DNA from: Massariosphaeria phaeospora
Lineage: Eukaryota; Ascomycota; Dothideomycetes; Pleosporales
Direction of reading: 5' to 3'
Length of the DNA stretch: 64,000 bases
Assembly (NCBI GenBank): GCA_011032825.1
Contig: JAADJZ010000043.1
Coordinates: 20,250-84,249 of the forward strand
Part shown: in pieces, positions 25,718 to 36,541 of the stretch
Numbering within the stretch: position 1 is the stretch's first letter
Layout of the letters: each line of letters opens with the position of its first letter
The notes under the pieces: model-generated
Told to the model about the DNA's origin: nothing
The model's database searches: none
Seen by the model: only the letters and a program-made list of their open reading frames with translations
Program-made: the position numbers and the translations under genes

Positions 25718-28700
25718 TTACTCGATAACCAAGATTTCCTCAGTCACCATTCGTGCCCCTTCGTAGTTGCCACTTAATGCGTGAATGGTTTGAAGTGCAA
25801 AGGCGGCCTCGGTTGCAAAATCTTCCAAAGACTCACCATTCTTTTGCGCCTCGTCCTTTACTTGCTTAGACAATGCAATGCATCGCTCGTATGCTGGGAC
25901 AGCCTGGCTCATGAGACCAAGACTGTGCCATACCCGGCCGACGTTGAACTCAGCTTCGGAGCAATAAACGGCAGAATTACCCTCGGTCCTTAGATCGTAG
26001 TAACGATATACGAAGGCCAAGCCTTGCTGTATCTGATATTGACGATTCTCCGAAAGACGTTTTAGAGCGTGCTGAATATAGGCCACCCCGATTGAAAGAC
26101 TGAGAAGTGGATCATTCGGTGTGATGGTGAAGGCACGGAAGTAGTAGTTTATAGCCGCAAGGTATGACCCACCGCAGCAAAGTACGTGCCCAAAGAGTGC
26201 AAATAATGCCGGATCGTGGTTTGTGACGTATGGCACGACATCGGTGACTATAGCGTTGGCTCTCCAGGAGGCGCGGGTGTCGCCTTTGAAATTATACCAC
26301 GCTCGTTGTTCAGGTGGAAGGAGCACATAGTCTATGGTCTTGATGTACCGTAGAAGATATTTTCTGAAGTGATCGGTGGAGAAGCCGTCGGGAACTGAGC
26401 ATTGTCGGGTTATACTGCCGTACATTCGGAAAAGGTCGCTGCTGAAGGGGTAGGTTCGCATCAACCATCGAGCTGACGTGCAAGCTTGATATGAATCATC
26501 CAGGGCAAGGGCACATGCTATACGGCAAAGTTCAAATTGGTGGTGATAAGTTTTCGACCGAGAGAAAATGTTCGATTGAATAGCCAAATCGAGCGTACTG
26601 AAACAACGGTCGTCTTCCCCTCGTCGAGCCAGAAGAATGGCATAATGTCCAAAAACATCGGCCCATTTATCGAAATGGACGCCGTAGAAATCCTGCGGAA
26701 TAACATCTGGTCTTTCTTTGATCTCTGGCTCACTCTGTCCATCTTCGACGTTGTTTGCAATGACTGCGAGAGCTATCATAGCTGACTTTTTCCAGAAGTC
26801 ACCGGAAGTGATCCGACGGAAATAGCCCTGGAAGTCCTCCCGCCTATTTGAGTAGAATAGATCGAAAGTGGAATATTCTTCTATCAGCTCCCTTGCGATC
26901 GAAATAAACTCTGCAGTAGCGTCCTCCACACCATCCTCTGTAGCATCTTCAATTTCCCCCAGACGCTTAAAGCTGGAAATAATTTCGCGGTGCTGGGCTC
27001 TGGCTGCTTTGAGATCCTCTGGATGCTCGCTAGCCAGGTTCTCAAGCTTGTGTCGGAATATTCCATGATTAATTGACTCAATATGGACATCTGTGCCCTC
27101 GATCGTCTCCGCTAACACAGGAAGAAAGACTTTCGGCACAGATCTGTTCAGCATTTTTTTAGCTCGGAAAAGGCCATCCTTCGGACGCGCTATTAGCGGG
27201 AAATCGACCTTTGTACCATCCCCATCATCCCCAGTAGCGTGGCGCAACTTCTTCATATATTTTCGCACACGTGTTTTCTTTGCGCTATATTTTCCTCGAG
27301 CCTTCTTCCGCTGCTGGAAGTAGCGTTCCCGAATGCCAGCGAATGCCTTGAATCCCACCTTTTGTAGTCGATGTGCACCGCCATTCAGATAGACCGTTTC
27401 TCCTCGCTGTATGGCGTCTTCTTGCAAATTGTTGTCCTCAAAAAACTTGGCCAACATCACTAATTCGTCCATAGTTTCCGCATTCCAGTTTCGTATCTTG
27501 GGCATGAGTTCTTCTGTTTTCTCCGTGTGACCTAGTTGTAGATAACAATTGTGCATGTCGAGCAAATTCTTCAAGTCTAGCTCTTCGCAATCCTCGACGT
27601 ATAATGGTTCAAAAAAGCGGAGAGCCATCTTGTAGTGACCTGTGTCATGCAGGGCGAGGGCGACATCGCGGAAAAGATCGGGATAATCCACCACTTGTGC
27701 ACCAGGCGCATTCATATCAGGGTCGAGCATTTCCAGATGATACATAGCCGTCGAGAGATCAGATGGGTCTCGACGTATTCGGAACACGCCCATCTTTGTC
27801 CTTAGCTCAAGAGGGAGCGTCTTTCCATAACTAGGTTTGTGTGGCTTAGGCACAAACTCGGGTACAGTGATGCGTCTTGGTGTATCTTCGAGATCGTACT
27901 CCCGGTCGTCGTCGTAATTGTCCCAGTATGTCTCCTTCTTTCGCCCTTGTAACCATCTTGTTAAAGTCTTCAAACGCAACAGTGCCCGATCATAGTCTCC
28001 AGCCCGATCTAGCAGGTCCAGATATATATTCAGCAATGACCAGTCGAGATTGCTTGTCGTTGGTCTGTCATTAGCCAGGAAATAGGCAATAGACGTGTCA
28101 AAAGTATGAACTATCTTGTCTAGATGGATCTTGGACTGCCTGGACGAACTTGTGCCAATTCTAGCCATTTGCTTGAGAACATCATCATCGTGTGGCCGAA
28201 TGGTAAGCATCATTCGACATTGTTTCACACACCCAGACACTCGACCCAAGCTCGACTCGATCTCTAGCTTTTGGCTACGGGCTTCATAATCGCGGCTATC
28301 GATCAGAAGGATTGATCGTAAACAGTCAAGGGTCTTCAAGGTTTTGATCTCGTCCGTCCAGAAAGGGTATGTCACTGGATCAATGTTGTTGACACGATCA
28401 ATGAGATGGAACCACAAGTCCTTGCGACGCGCAGTTGGTGCGCCAATGAGGAGCGCTTCTAAAGCCTTTTCCTCTTCGCCCATTTCGGTGTAACTTTCCG
28501 ATAGCATGTTATGGGCCGTGAATATCTCTGGATTCAGCTTGATGGCCTTTTGTGAATATTCAATGGCCAATGGGTAGTCTTTATGAGAAAACGCCTCGTT
28601 AGCAAGTTGTTGAAGGTCCTTAAATTTTGGTCCGGGATCAGCAACAGGACGCGGCCCTCTCGAGCCTTTGGGTCTGCCACGGTCCCTTTGCCTAGACGCA

Positions 28701-29386
28701 GAACCTCCGAACCCCCCTTTTCCACGACCTGGAGGTCTACCACGTCGTCCGCCACGAGTTCCTCGTTTGCTACCAGCTGATCGTGTCGCTCGGCGTTCCA
28801 CTTCCTCTTCATCTTCGAGTTCATGATTGAGTAACATCTCGTCGGGATCTTCCACGTCAAACTCTCCTTCTTCCACCGAATAGTCTGAACCTGCTTGGAG
28901 ATCATCCTTGTCGGCTATAGCCTGCAAGAGTGCCTCTTCCTCGGCGGCTAGTGCGCGCTCCTCTGCACTATCATATTCATCTTCACTTTCCAGAACCCGG
29001 CTGCGGAAGAGTGAGTCTCTATGGTTGATGGCACCAAATGGATAAGTATCATCGTCCTCGTGGCCTGGCGCAGGGATAAACCCCTCGTGCACAACGGGTC
29101 CGCTCGTAAGAAAGCCTGCGTTGAAAGCATCCGAGTATGTAGCACTAGTGAATGGGATTTGTGCCTGGTAATCTGCAGTGGCGATGGGAATATGAGGTTG
29201 CTGGAATACCTGTTGGGGCGAGATATATTGCCCGGTCGGAAACGAAACAGGATATTGTTGTTGTCGGTTATGCGGCGTCGGGTGTCTCGAAGAGTTTCGC
29301 GGATCGTTGACAAAGCCTCCATTGGGAAAAAATTGACCACTGTTTGCCGGCCATTGATTGTTGAAATACGTTCCTCTGCCGTCCAT
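25718..29386 (-). CDS. TFC4: TFIIIC subunit Tfc4/Sfc4 (TPR protein)
   Basis: TPR scaffold of the tau-A half of TFIIIC, which binds the A box of tRNA genes and recruits TFIIIB (Brf1/Bdp1) for RNA polymerase III. Single exon of 1,222 aa. The N-terminus is Asn/Gln/Pro-rich and disordered. Acidic stretches (about 130-200: DEYDSAEERALAAEEEALLQ) and an Arg/Gly-rich block (GSKRGTRGGRRGRPPGRGKG) precede the TPR array, which opens FKDLQQLANEAFSHKDYPLA...AIKLNPEIFTAHNMLSESYTEMG. More TPRs fill the C-terminal half (ALFGHVLCCGGSYLAAINYY...AYERCIALSKQ). A basic KKARGKYSAKKTRVRKYMKK segment lies between the two arrays. I chose the first ATG (MDGRGTYFNN) in the open frame. Length is near the usual 1,000-1,200 aa. 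Confidence 0.93.
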   Translation of the reverse strand: MDGRGTYFNNQWPANSGQFFPNGGFVNDPRNSSRHPTPHNRQQQYPVSFPTGQYISPQQVFQQPHIPIATADYQAQIPFTSATYSDAFNAGFLTSGPVVHEGFIPAPGHEDDDTYPFGAINHRDSLFRSRVLESEDEYDSAEERALAAEEEALLQAIADKDDLQAGSDYSVEEGEFDVEDPDEMLLNHELEDEEEVERRATRSAGSKRGTRGGRRGRPPGRGKGGFGGSASRQRDRGRPKGSRGPRPVADPGPKFKDLQQLANEAFSHKDYPLAIEYSQKAIKLNPEIFTAHNMLSESYTEMGEEEKALEALLIGAPTARRKDLWFHLIDRVNNIDPVTYPFWTDEIKTLKTLDCLRSILLIDSRDYEARSQKLEIESSLGRVSGCVKQCRMMLTIRPHDDDVLKQMARIGTSSSRQSKIHLDKIVHTFDTSIAYFLANDRPTTSNLDWSLLNIYLDLLDRAGDYDRALLRLKTLTRWLQGRKKETYWDNYDDDREYDLEDTPRRITVPEFVPKPHKPSYGKTLPLELRTKMGVFRIRRDPSDLSTAMYHLEMLDPDMNAPGAQVVDYPDLFRDVALALHDTGHYKMALRFFEPLYVEDCEELDLKNLLDMHNCYLQLGHTEKTEELMPKIRNWNAETMDELVMLAKFFEDNNLQEDAIQRGETVYLNGGAHRLQKVGFKAFAGIRERYFQQRKKARGKYSAKKTRVRKYMKKLRHATGDDGDGTKVDFPLIARPKDGLFRAKKMLNRSVPKVFLPVLAETIEGTDVHIESINHGIFRHKLENLASEHPEDLKAARAQHREIISSFKRLGEIEDATEDGVEDATAEFISIARELIEEYSTFDLFYSNRREDFQGYFRRITSGDFWKKSAMIALAVIANNVEDGQSEPEIKERPDVIPQDFYGVHFDKWADVFGHYAILLARRGEDDRCFSTLDLAIQSNIFSRSKTYHHQFELCRIACALALDDSYQACTSARWLMRTYPFSSDLFRMYGSITRQCSVPDGFSTDHFRKYLLRYIKTIDYVLLPPEQRAWYNFKGDTRASWRANAIVTDVVPYVTNHDPALFALFGHVLCCGGSYLAAINYYFRAFTITPNDPLLSLSIGVAYIQHALKRLSENRQYQIQQGLAFVYRYYDLRTEGNSAVYCSEAEFNVGRVWHSLGLMSQAVPAYERCIALSKQVKDEAQKNGESLEDFATEAAFALQTIHALSGNYEGARMVTEEILVIE

Positions 29387-29910
29387 GTTTTCTGCTCCCA
29401 CTAGGTTCGATGCAGTGCCCCGGGTCGTTAATGCATGAACAAAGTAGTTCCAAGGTTGAGTGAGAATGGAGGAGCAGATGCCCTAATGCAAAAGAGGGCT
29501 TGCGCTTGCCGAACTTAAAGCTCGGGTCGGCTCGCGCTAACCGCATTGGTACATCGGTCCATCGCCCATACCTAAAGTGTAGCTCTACTATCTGGCCCGA
29601 AAAACATGTATATGTACGCGTTTATGCAGACCAGTCTTAGGTGTTTGGGAATATTTGTATTGGTTCGAAGGAGAAAGCACATTAGTCAGTCATTATATCA
29701 ACTCTCTAGCTTAGGGACACTACACTACACGCAACTCGTACTACTTGTTCATGCGACGCCAGCGCAAGCAAATGCGCTCTCCATATGATGCAGAGAAAAC
29801 AGCTGTACTAATACATATCGCACGGTATCTCCTCTTGCGCCAACTGACTTCGTGGTTCTAATCAACCTGAGAGATGACCTAACGCCAAGCAATGCAAAGA
29901 AAGCAGAACG
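29387..29910. other. Intergenic TFC4 upstream / SYS1 3' flank
   Basis: 524 bp holding the TFC4 promoter and the SYS1 3' end. No gene or strong motif recognised. Confidence 0.55.
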
Positions 29911-30577
29911 TCAAACGTGGTCGCTTTCTTGACCCATACTAGCCAACTCATATTCTCCAGCACCATCTCTTCCCCGGCCCCGGCCCCTCCCCCTCGACTC
30001 GCCAACTCCATCGTCTTGGGCAGGCCCGCTACCCTGCGGTCTGGCTGGCGCTTTTGCGCCAAAGCTGATTGGTCGTAGCTCACGCCATTGGCAGGCCCAT
30101 ACCCCCAGAGAAGTCATCACCGTGGCGCTGCATACCTGCAGCGCCCACCAGAAGAGGTTTGTTGGCACAGCGTGGGAATATAGCGAGGTGACGACAAGGT
30201 GAATGAAGTGTATCGTCAGCGCGAAATCGAGCACCAGCTTCGAGCGGGCGATGAGAAGTAGGATGAAGACAACACTAAAGTCCGGTTAGATTCGCACAGA
30301 TCTCCTTTGATTCTAGGCGCACGACATACCAAGTGAGGCTGTTCAAGACCCAGACAAGACCCAGGGTCCATCCGACTGTGGTATCGCCTCGCAGACTCCG
30401 CCAGCTGAATAACAGGTCGATGCTCAGCTCTTTTCCGGCAACCAGGGCAGTGAATAAAATGAGAACCGCAGCGCAGGCATAGTACGCAAGTTGCAGAACG
30501 ACGATTTGCGACAATATCCGGGTCGGAGAGAGATCCGCGAGCGCGCCGGGACGTGGAGGGCGGCGTCGGCGCGGCAT
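29911..30577 (-). CDS. SYS1: Golgi membrane protein Sys1
   Basis: Multi-span Golgi protein that is the receptor for the Arl3/ARFRP1 GTPase, needed for trans-Golgi to endosome traffic. Two exons: 30577-30330 and 30274-29911 (203 aa); one 55-bp intron. The N-terminal block RRRRPPRPGALADLSPTRIL precedes four hydrophobic segments: VVLQLAYYACAAVLILFTAL, TLGLVWVLNSLTCVVFILLL, LDFALTIHFIHLVVTSLYSH and FWWALQVCSATVMTSLGVWA. The family block SIDLLFSWRSLRGDTTVGW is intact, as is CQWRELRPISFG before a disordered Arg/Gly-rich cytosolic tail (GRGRGRGRD). The splice keeps the frame inside transmembrane segment 2. Divergent from COA6. Confidence 0.95.
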
Positions 30578-31026
30578 CAGCCTTTGAAAACGTGCGCTAT
30601 AAGGTGAGCATGTGTGCGGAGCGCTCTCGATTTCGGATTCGGGCGCGAAGTAGTGGATCGTGAGCTGGATCGGGGAGGGGTGAGTAAATGTGCTGCGGAT
30701 GCCTGTTCACTCCACGCTCGCGCTGAGGCGCATCAGTGTTCCGGCGGAGACGTCGCCAAGCGCCGATGGCCGGTGATTGGCCAAAGCGGGGTGGCTCCTC
30801 CGATCTGTACGGGATCGCGGAAGCTTCCACCTCCCCTCGCCGCTCTGCAATTATCCATCGTCTACCTATCTACACGGCGACATTGTCTGCTAGAGAAGTG
30901 GGCTCTCTCTGCGCGCAAACTCCCGTCGAGTCATACGGTTGCAAAGTGACATCGAGTCAACGAAGTCTCAACGCTGATCGACAGCCCTCACTTGCCTCCG
31001 CTCGCCGCCTCTCCTCCGCCGGTAAC
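30578..31026. promoter_or_regulatory. Divergent promoter SYS1 / COA6
   Basis: 449 bp between start codons. A GATTGG (CCAAT box on the minus strand) occurs near 30,775, a common fungal Hap-complex site, which would suit a mitochondrial assembly gene. The assignment is inference. Confidence 0.45.
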
Positions 31027-31458
31027 ATGGGCTGGTTATCCTGGGGTTCGTCGGACGACTCCGGCCCGAAGAAGACATCCGGCGGCGCATTCGAGGCACC
31101 AACCCGCACAACTCGAGCCAAATGCTACGAATCACGCGATGCCTTCTTCGAGTGCCTAGATCGCAACAACATCCTGGACAGCATTCACACCAAGGGCGGA
31201 AGAGCCGCTTCGGCAAAATTATGTGGCGATTTGGACAAAGACTTCGAGAAGAACTGCGCGCATAGTTGGGTAGGTGGGCCCATGGGTGCATTCTTTCATG
31301 CCCGGCCTCGTCCATGAATAACTGCTTACTCGGATCTATCTTAGGTGGAATACTTCAAGAAGCAGCGCGTCGTCAATTATCAGAAGGAGCAGACTATCAA
31401 GAAGCTGGAAGCTGAGGGGGCAGACGTCGTTGCACCCCAATTACCGACTCGAAATTAG
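31027..31458 (+). CDS. COA6: Cytochrome c oxidase assembly factor 6
   Basis: Small intermembrane-space twin-Cys protein that helps deliver copper to the CuA site of Cox2 together with Sco1. Two exons: 31027-31269 and 31345-31458 (118 aa), with one 75-bp intron. The helix-hairpin motifs are Cys33-x9-Cys43 (CYESRDAFFEC) and Cys66-x10-Cys77 (CGDLDKDFEKNC). CX9C followed by CX10C is the COA6/Cox6b pattern; the short length, the NNILDS block and the basic tail (EYFKKQRVVNYQKEQTIKK) favour COA6 over the Cox6b subunit. No presequence, consistent with Mia40-dependent import. Divergent from SYS1, convergent with the PARG-like gene. Confidence 0.9.
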
Positions 31459-32264
31459 AAACCCCACGGCTGTTATGTACAATATGTATACTACACCAAT
31501 ATCGCTCTGACCCGCAAGGTTGGGCATCGATGTAGCTGTAATGCGAATACGGAGTTCCAACGAGTCGCTCAGCTCCGTTGTACGCTTGCCTGGAGTCCAG
31601 GACCGGAAGACAGCGCATTGGGCATTCGCAGATACGACAGCACAGAAAGAATGATGCCTCGTGGTTGGGCGATTGTCCCATATAATCTGCATAACCTGGT
31701 CGGCCCAGCGATGCTTTTACATGATAAACGAAGGTATGGGATGGCATGCTGATATGGCTTGGGAGTACACGAAACGTGTCAATCTCGCCACCAATTACAC
31801 TTCTACCCTATATCTCCGACAAAAGACGTCCTGAGAAGTTGCGGCGTTCACATATAGAGGTTGAAACATTACCTGACATGAATTCCAGCCTCCAATCTCG
31901 CGACATTACACTTGATTGGCTGACACTGCATGGTCGCTCCGGGAATCTGGTTCCTGGAACCATGATCGGTCTCTTGGCATATCACTTCACGCCAAAGCTT
32001 GCACGAACAACCTCTGTAAAACTGTCTTGTTGGTTCTAGACCATGTGGCTGCCTATGAGCGCCCTACTTCCATAGCAAGGCCCGGATTTTGAAGCTAAGA
32101 ATGGATACCTGATATCAGAAACTCGACGCCCCAACTCCAACCGTTTGGCCAGCTGATGTGTCCGGACCAGCCTCTAACAACATGCATGCCTTTTCCTTAA
32201 CGCCTGATTCGTGTATTTGACTCCCATACGCCCTTATCTCATGTATTCAAATCGCCAGCTCTTA
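31459..32264. other. Intergenic between converging COA6 and PARG-like genes
   Basis: 806 bp without recognisable genes. It holds the two 3' UTRs. The short open frames have no family signature. Confidence 0.55.
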
Positions 32265-33207
32265 TCACCGGTACCGTGTCGGGAAAATACTTGATGCGCT
32301 GAATTCGTTCTTGAAGACGTCGACATCTGACAGGGCGCCCTTGGCCGTACTTCCTGTCATGCTGCTGTCAATAGCGAACACGACATCGGTGAAAACGCCA
32401 CGGAACTCGTCCTCCTCAAATAGCAGCTTTCTCCACATTCTGGCCACCTCAGTGACAGGGTTTCGGAAAATTGGGCCGATGCCAAAAGCGCCAATGCACA
32501 CACTGGTGTGTCCACAGTAGGCAGTGATTCGGAGAACAGCGCGCATTTTCTCGCGCATGAGTTCCTTCTCTTGAGCAAAAGAGTAGTTGTTGCCTGACTC
32601 ATCCAGTTTTGGTCTGCGAACAGGAGCAACTGAAATCACGGGAAGCGATCGAACCTCCTTCCATGGGGCGTAGTCTTGCTCTGGACCTCCTCGAAATACA
32701 ACTGGCAATCGGATCAGTAGAAATTTGGACATGAAGATTGACCAACTTACAAACTTCCGGAGAATATATGCCGCCTCGCTGGGGGATGGGGTAGAAAATT
32801 TCTTCCCTGCCCATTTGTGCGTTCCACGGCATAGTCAGGGCATGAACAAGATTGCTTCTGCGAGCGAAACATTCTTCAGGAGCCATGAGGCCCGACTCCC
32901 AATCTCCGCCTGCGCGTTTCTCGTTGGCCATGTTGACGACTGGTATTCGCTTGACCGAGTGGCTGGACGAAGCATCCGCCACTGCATTTTGGTACCAGCC
33001 CAATGCAAAATTGACGGGATCGCCCTCCATGACAGCAACTCGTAGCCGTTGAGAAGACCTCTTCTCCACATTGATCCTGATTGCCGATGAATCTTGGTAG
33101 AGGTATGAGGTCATTGGATCTTTGATGTAGTGTCGCCAGATATGGGGCATGTATATGCGCTTTGCTTCGGCGGCTATCTCCGATGGCTTCGGTCTCGACG
33201 GTGGCAT
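32265..33207 (-). CDS. PARG-like macrodomain protein (TIGR02452 family)
   Basis: Resembles the microbial-type poly(ADP-ribose) glycohydrolase (TIGR02452) family, which removes ADP-ribose from proteins. Two exons: 33207-32751 and 32701-32265 (297 aa), with a 49-bp intron that joins SPEVF to VFRGG. Family blocks are PVVNMANEKRAGGDWESGL, then MAPEECFARRSNLVHAL, and later the C-terminal macrodomain-like GAFGIGPIFRNPVTEVARMW. The catalytic Gly-Gly-Asp/Glu-Glu region is present (GGDWESG...APEE). No signal peptide or membrane segment. Substrate and biological role in fungi are not known to me. It sits between COA6 and the mitochondrial AsnRS, without obvious partners. Confidence 0.82.
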
Positions 33208-34770
33208 GGTGGCATGCTATTGCAAAGAAACCTTGGAAGAGAGCGTGGGAGATGATATAGATAAAGCACGGAGGGTTGGCAGAACAACGAGCGGGGGCGC
33301 AGGCAACAAGAGTAACAAAGATGCATCAGCTATACTAGGCCGTGTACACAATGAGCTTCAGCCGACGAATGACCAGGACATGATGTGCTCATGTGTCGCG
33401 GGCGTGTGATGGGAAGGCCACTAACAAGTCAAAGGCAGATCGGACGTCACTAGCCAGCGCGTTTGGCCGCACCGGATGCAGGAGCGGCAATGCTGTGGGG
33501 TGAATCAAGGATTATCGCGCTTTGGACAGGGCAATCTTTCAAGCTCGCCGTGGGTACATGGCGCCGCCAGATGCACCAGGGCACATGCAGCAGCGGCTTG
33601 GGTTGTGACCGTCAGCCAAGGAGGACATGCACAGGGGCTGGAGAACCGGAAGCAGCCGCGCTGGGTGACATGTGGTCGTCTCCCCGGCCCTTGGAGACGA
33701 TTGCCAGGGACAGAGTGACACGAAGCCGCTGGAGGCCTCGTGGGCCGTGGCATTGGAGTCGGTCTGCAACGGGCGGCGTTGACCTCGATCGTCTAGGCCC
33801 TCACCCGACGATCGACATGGCCGCGAGCAGTTAGAGCAGATCTCGCACGGGCTGAGCGGGCGATGATTGGCAGCGCGCCAGATCCTGCAGCGCTCGATAG
33901 CGCTGCAGTAGCGGTGGCTTCGGCGAGGTGGTCCCGGGCATGATGATGCAGGGCAGGGCAGGGCAGGGCAGCTATCTGCGCTGGTGAGGCAGCCCGAAGA
34001 CAGCAGAGTGTGTGGGTGGGCTGGCGGCGGCGGCGGCGGCGGGGGGGCTTCGGGCGGTCTGGCGACGGCGGCAGGAGCGAACTCTGGCAGGAAGTGCGAG
34101 TGCACACGGCGGGCGGCTGGCGGCTGGCGGCCTGCTGGATGAGGGGGTATCACTTCGGCGGCGGCGGCCAGAGGGTACGACGGGGACGGGGCCCGCCGCC
34201 GCTGTGTATATGCACTTGCTTCGTGGCCGGCTGCTTGTGCACGATGAGCGCGGAGATTAAATGCTGTTGAGATCGGCGGACGCAACGACGAAGAGCTCGT
34301 CCTGCGGTGTCCGTGGTGAGTGAGGGGGGCAGAGTTCCAAGATGGGGCGTGTCATCAATCACCCGTGGACCAGCGGCCGTGGTGGTGTATCAGGCCCGTC
34401 GTACCCACGGCCACGGAACCGACGCCGCACAGCAGCAGCTCAGCTCGTCCCATCCCACTGTGTCGTCACGGCACGGTGAGGGTGGGCAGTGCCAGTGCCA
34501 GAGCCAGTGCCGCCTCTTGCCCGCGACTGAGATTGGCGAGCGCAAAAAGGCCCGCGCTGGCGCTCGCAAATCGGTGGCGCCTGTGGCCCAAGCGCGCAGC
34601 TGTTCCGCGTCGCGACGACATGGCCGCGGATTAGACGTGTTCTGCTGTCAGCGTCTTCAACGTGTGCTGCTGTCTCCCAGTCGATATATCAGCCTCCTCT
34701 CAGCCTCGCGCTCCCCTCCGCCCTCGCGCTGCCGTGCCCGCCGCCCGCCGCCCGTCTCCGGCCTCAGCCC
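33208..34770. other. 1.56-kb GC-rich intergenic region
   Basis: Divergent upstream region of the PARG-like gene and the mitochondrial AsnRS. It contains a GGGCA pentamer run (33951-33970) and a GGC triplet run followed by a G tract (about 34,023-34,047). Long open frames are Pro/Arg/Ala-rich products of GC bias, with no family signature. Confidence 0.55.
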
Positions 34771-36541
34771 ATGCGTAGGACGCTCCTTGCTCCGGGGCGC
34801 GCCTTCCACCGTCCGCTGCCATGTGCCCTCTGGAGTGCGAGTGCGACGGTTGCGCCGTACGCATACCCATCCCCATCCGCATCCGCACACGCACCACGGC
34901 CATGTCGCCTGCGCTGCAGCTCTACTCTCCGCCCGACTAATATAGCTGCACTCCTGGCAACTACCTCGCATCCGCGCCCGCAGCAGCCTGGTCAGACGCT
35001 GACGCTCAATGGCTGGGTGCACACCGTACGAAAGCAGAAGCGCGTTGCCTTTGCCGCCATTGGGGACGGCTCTTCCATGCGGACGGTGCAGCTTGTCCTG
35101 TCCCCCGAGCAGGCCGACGGGTCAGTCGAGAACCGCATGTGTCCCCACCACCTTGCCTCTGGCTAACCGGGCTGTCCCTCAGTCTCTCTACGGGAACCGC
35201 AGTGGCAGCAACCGGCCGTTGGACGCCGTCTCCTGGCCACGAACAGTCCCATGAGCTACACGTCGACAGCCTTCGCGTCCTTGGCCAGAACGATGCCGCC
35301 GTAAGTAGCTGGGATAATGCGCGAGAAAGCAGAGCTGACCCAGGCCACGTGACTCATTGTAGACCTTCCCCTTGCAAAAGAAATACCACACTCCCGAATT
35401 CCTTCGCACACTGCCTCATCTACGCTCACGGCTGCCTTTCCAGTCGTTGCTTCTACGGTTAAGGTCCCAGGTCACGGCCCAAACGACCAACTATTTTGCT
35501 CAACATGATTTCACTCAAACGCACCCACCCATCATCACGTCTTCTGACTGCGAAGGCGCTGGTGACGTGTTTGTAGTATCTACTCAGCCATCTGCCCCGG
35601 CTGTTCATACCCCTACTCAATCCCCGGACTGCGAGGATATGTTCTTCCAGACGCCAAAGTACCTTACCGTGTCAAGCCAGCTACACCTAGAGGCACTCGC
35701 CCAGTCTGTTGGGAGAGTGTGGGCCCTATCGCCAACATTCCGCGCGGAGAAGAGCGACACTCCACGCCATCTTAGCGAGTTCTACATGTTGGAAGCAGAA
35801 CTTGCATTTGTGACGGACCTTTCCGACGTCATGGATGTGGTGGAAGGCTTGTTGCGTGCGATCGCCACGGGCGTGAAAGAGTCACCTGTCGGGCAAGAAC
35901 TTCTCCAGGCTCGGGCGCGTGAACACAAAGAAGACGGTGAAGCGATATCTGAAACAAGGCTTATGCGACGGTGGCAAGGGCTCATGGATGGACCATGGCC
36001 TCGAATTAGCTACGCTGAAGCTATGAGGCACCTCAAAGACGCAGTGGATCACGGCAAGGCACAGTTCATATTCACCCCAGATGACCAGGAAGGCTTTCAG
36101 ACTGAACATGAGCGGTTCCTCGCCGAAACAGTCGGACGCGGCGGACCCATTTTCGTAACCGACTACCCACGCCGCGTAAAGCCATTCTACATGGCGCCGT
36201 CCGCCGAGCGATCGCCAGGTACAGGTGGTGTGCCAACTGTTGCATGTTTCGATCTACTCGTTCCAGAGATCTGTGAGCTAGTCGGGGGCTCGATGCGTGA
36301 GCACCGACTGCCAGAATTATTAAAATCCATGGAAAACCAAGGGCTCCGGCATGCACCGGATGTCGAGTCTGAGACATCCGACGGCTCGTTGCAGTGGTAC
36401 TTGGATTTGAGACGATACGGCAGTGTACCACACGGAGGGTTTGGGCTAGGGTTTGACCGACTGCTGTGTTACCTCTCGGGAGCGGCCAACATCAGGGACG
36501 TCGTCAGTTTTCCTCGGTGGCACAAGCGGTGCGACTGTTGA
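34771..36541 (+). CDS. SLM5: Asparaginyl-tRNA synthetase, mitochondrial
   Basis: Class IIb aminoacyl-tRNA synthetase that charges mitochondrial tRNA-Asn. Three exons: 34771-35120, 35183-35300 and 35363-36541 (548 aa), two introns of 62 bp. An Arg/Ala/Ser-rich presequence (MRRTLLAPGRAFHRPLPCAL) is followed by the OB-fold anticodon-binding domain (LNGWVHTVRKQKRVAFAAIG). The catalytic domain has motif 2 around FRAEKSDTPRHLSEFYMLEA (FRAE at 282-285) and motif 3 GGFGLGFDRLLCYLSG near the end, finishing in DVVSFPRWHKRC. AsnRS rather than AspRS is indicated by the FRAE-SDTPRHLSEF sequence and the C-terminal block. The presequence separates it from the cytosolic enzyme. Confidence 0.93.

Noticed and set aside
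33539..34285. 248-codon minus-strand frame rich in Pro, Arg and Ala
   Set aside because: Low-complexity product of GC-rich intergenic DNA with simple repeats. No domain, and several overlapping frames are equally open.
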